NCBI GenBank assembly: GCA_946623205.1
Contig: CAMOQV010000081.1
Coordinates: 1 to 5,720 of the forward strand
DNA from: an uncultured Clostridia bacterium
Lineage (GTDB): Bacteria; Bacillota; Clostridia; Christensenellales; UBA3700
DNA: 5,720 nt
Direction of reading: 5' to 3'
Shown here one piece after another: positions 5,237 through 5,720 of this stretch; within the stretch, counting starts at the first letter, position 1; each line of letters opens with the position of its first letter. Both the position numbers and the translations under genes were made by a program. The notes beneath the pieces are model-generated. The model had not been told where the DNA came from and searched no databases. It saw nothing but the letters and a program-made list of their open reading frames with translations.

Positions 5237-5689
5237 ATGAGTGAATTAGAATTACACAATATGAAACCTGCAGAAGGTTCAAAGAAGAGCGTTAAGAGAC
5301 TTGGTAGAGGTATCGGTTCTGGTTTAGGTAAGACATCTGGTAAAGGTCACAAAGGTCAATGGGCTAGAAGTGGCGGCGGTGTAAGACCAGGATTCGAAGG
5401 TGGTCAAATGCCATTAACAAGACGTCTTCCAAAGAGAGGATTCAAGAATCGTTTCTTAAAGGTTTATACAATCGTTAACGTTTGCGAATTAGAAAAATTC
5501 GAAAACGGAACAGAAATTACTCCAGAAGTTTTATTATCTAACGGAGTTATCAGCAAGGTAGAAGCAAACGGCGTTAAGGTACTTGGAAATGGTACATTAA
5601 CAAAGAAACTAGTTGTTAAAGCTAGCAAATTTTCTAAGTCAGCTGTTGAAGCAATCGAAAAAGCAGGTGGCACAGTAGAGGTACTATAA
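5237..5689 (+). CDS. rplO: 50S ribosomal protein L15
   Basis: L15 is an elongated 23S rRNA-binding protein important in 50S assembly. The product is 150 aa, close to the usual 144-148. The Gly-rich extension that threads into rRNA is clear: LGRGIGSGLGKTSGKGHKGQ (22-41), then ARSGGGVRPGFEGGQMPL and RRLPKRGF. The globular C-terminal domain ends in the family signature, from KVLGNGTLTKKLVVKA to SKSAVEAIEKAGG. AGGAGG (5226-5231) is 5 nt before the ATG at 5237; the in-frame ATG at 5261 has no such site and would remove the start of the conserved block. The stop TAA shares its last base with the secY ATG. Confidence 0.97.
   Translation: MSELELHNMKPAEGSKKSVKRLGRGIGSGLGKTSGKGHKGQWARSGGGVRPGFEGGQMPLTRRLPKRGFKNRFLKVYTIVNVCELEKFENGTEITPEVLLSNGVISKVEANGVKVLGNGTLTKKLVVKASKFSKSAVEAIEKAGGTVEVL
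5677..5681 (+). promoter_or_regulatory. Weak RBS of secY within rplO
   Basis: AGAGG lies 7 nt before the ATG at 5689, inside the rplO frame. It is a poorer match to the 16S rRNA tail than the AGGAGG sites of the ribosomal genes. Together with the TAATG stop-start overlap it suggests that secY relies on ribosomes finishing rplO. Confidence 0.6.
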
Positions 5690-5720
5690 TGTGGCAAAGA
5701 TTAATTAACGCATTCAGCGA
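5689..5720 (+). CDS. secY: Preprotein translocase subunit SecY (first 10 codons)
   Basis: SecY is the channel of the SecYEG translocase in the cytoplasmic membrane, and its gene normally follows rplO. The ATG at 5689 overlaps the rplO stop (TAATG), and the ten full codons visible read MWQRLINAFS, which fits the short cytoplasmic N-terminus of SecY (usually MWxTLxNAF) ahead of the first membrane helix. The gene is cut by the window end, so no membrane segment can be checked. A GTG at 5691 is in another frame and stops after five codons. The call rests on the ten residues plus gene order. Confidence 0.88.
   Translation, partial: MWQRLINAFS

Larger units (their letters stand above)
1..5720 (+). 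other. S10-spc ribosomal protein operon segment
   Basis: Fifteen genes lie head to tail on one strand in the canonical bacterial order from rpsC to secY. Every junction is either an overlap (14, 14 or 1 nt) or a spacer of 11-18 nt, and I see no terminator hairpin with a T run and no convincing promoter. A single polycistronic mRNA that begins upstream of the window (towards rpsJ) and continues past secY is inferred. Seven of the fourteen downstream genes have a Shine-Dalgarno sequence that uses bases of the preceding stop codon, which favours translational coupling. Confidence 0.95.

Noticed and set aside
871..5697. Minus-strand open frames at 871-1134, 1558-1836, 1976-2170, 2856-3140, 3900-4190, 4638-4877, 5029-5259 and 5464-5697
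   Set aside because: All lie opposite conserved ribosomal protein genes, show no recognisable family and mostly low-complexity composition; they are antisense shadows.
1..5720. UGA recoding (Mycoplasma-like code)
   Set aside because: All Trp codons are TGG and no in-frame TGA occurs in any gene; lack of TGA stops alone is insufficient.
1..5720. Mobile element, CRISPR array, tRNA, riboswitch, internal promoter or terminator
   Set aside because: Coding density is almost complete, spacers are at most 18 nt, and no repeats, hairpins with T runs or paired -35/-10 boxes stood out.

Overview
The window is an uninterrupted run of ribosomal-protein genes, all on the + strand: the 3' part of the S10 cluster running straight into the spc cluster. 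The order is rpsC (first couple of codons missing), rplP, rpmC, rpsQ, rplN, rplX, rplE, rpsN (zinc-type S14), rpsH, rplF, rplR, rpsE, rpmD, rplO, and the first ten codons of secY. This is the classic bacterial order. No gene is inserted, lost or frameshifted, and no spacer exceeds 18 nt, so there is no unexplained non-coding DNA.

The organism looks like a low-GC Gram-positive (Bacillota), most likely a clostridium-like anaerobe. The DNA is AT-rich, nearly every gene has a strong AGGAGG-type ribosome binding site, S14 is the short four-cysteine form, and the proteins read like clostridial homologues. This is judged by eye and family memory; genus cannot be named. All tryptophans are TGG, so UGA=Trp recoding as in Mycoplasma is not indicated.

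Layout: positions 1-1340 (S3, L16, L29) are joined by two 14-nt gene overlaps in which the next gene's ribosome binding site is read as protein. Positions 1354-3177 hold S17, L14, L24, L5 and S14. Positions 3190-5689 hold S8, L6, L18, S5, L30 and L15. SecY starts at 5689, sharing one base with the rplO stop. Spacers are 11-18 nt, and in most of them the stop codon is fused to the next Shine-Dalgarno sequence (TAGGAGG or TAAGGAGG). One polycistronic, translationally coupled transcript is the simplest reading. The products build both ribosomal subunits, and SecY is the membrane channel onto which those ribosomes dock.

No new biological system is visible. The points worth a second look are small: a four-cysteine zinc ribbon plus a Lys/Ala/Thr-rich tail on L24, a similar tail on L29, a changed signature loop in L6, a divergent KH domain in S3, absence of TGA stops, stop/SD fusion, and atypical ribosome binding sites for rplR and secY.
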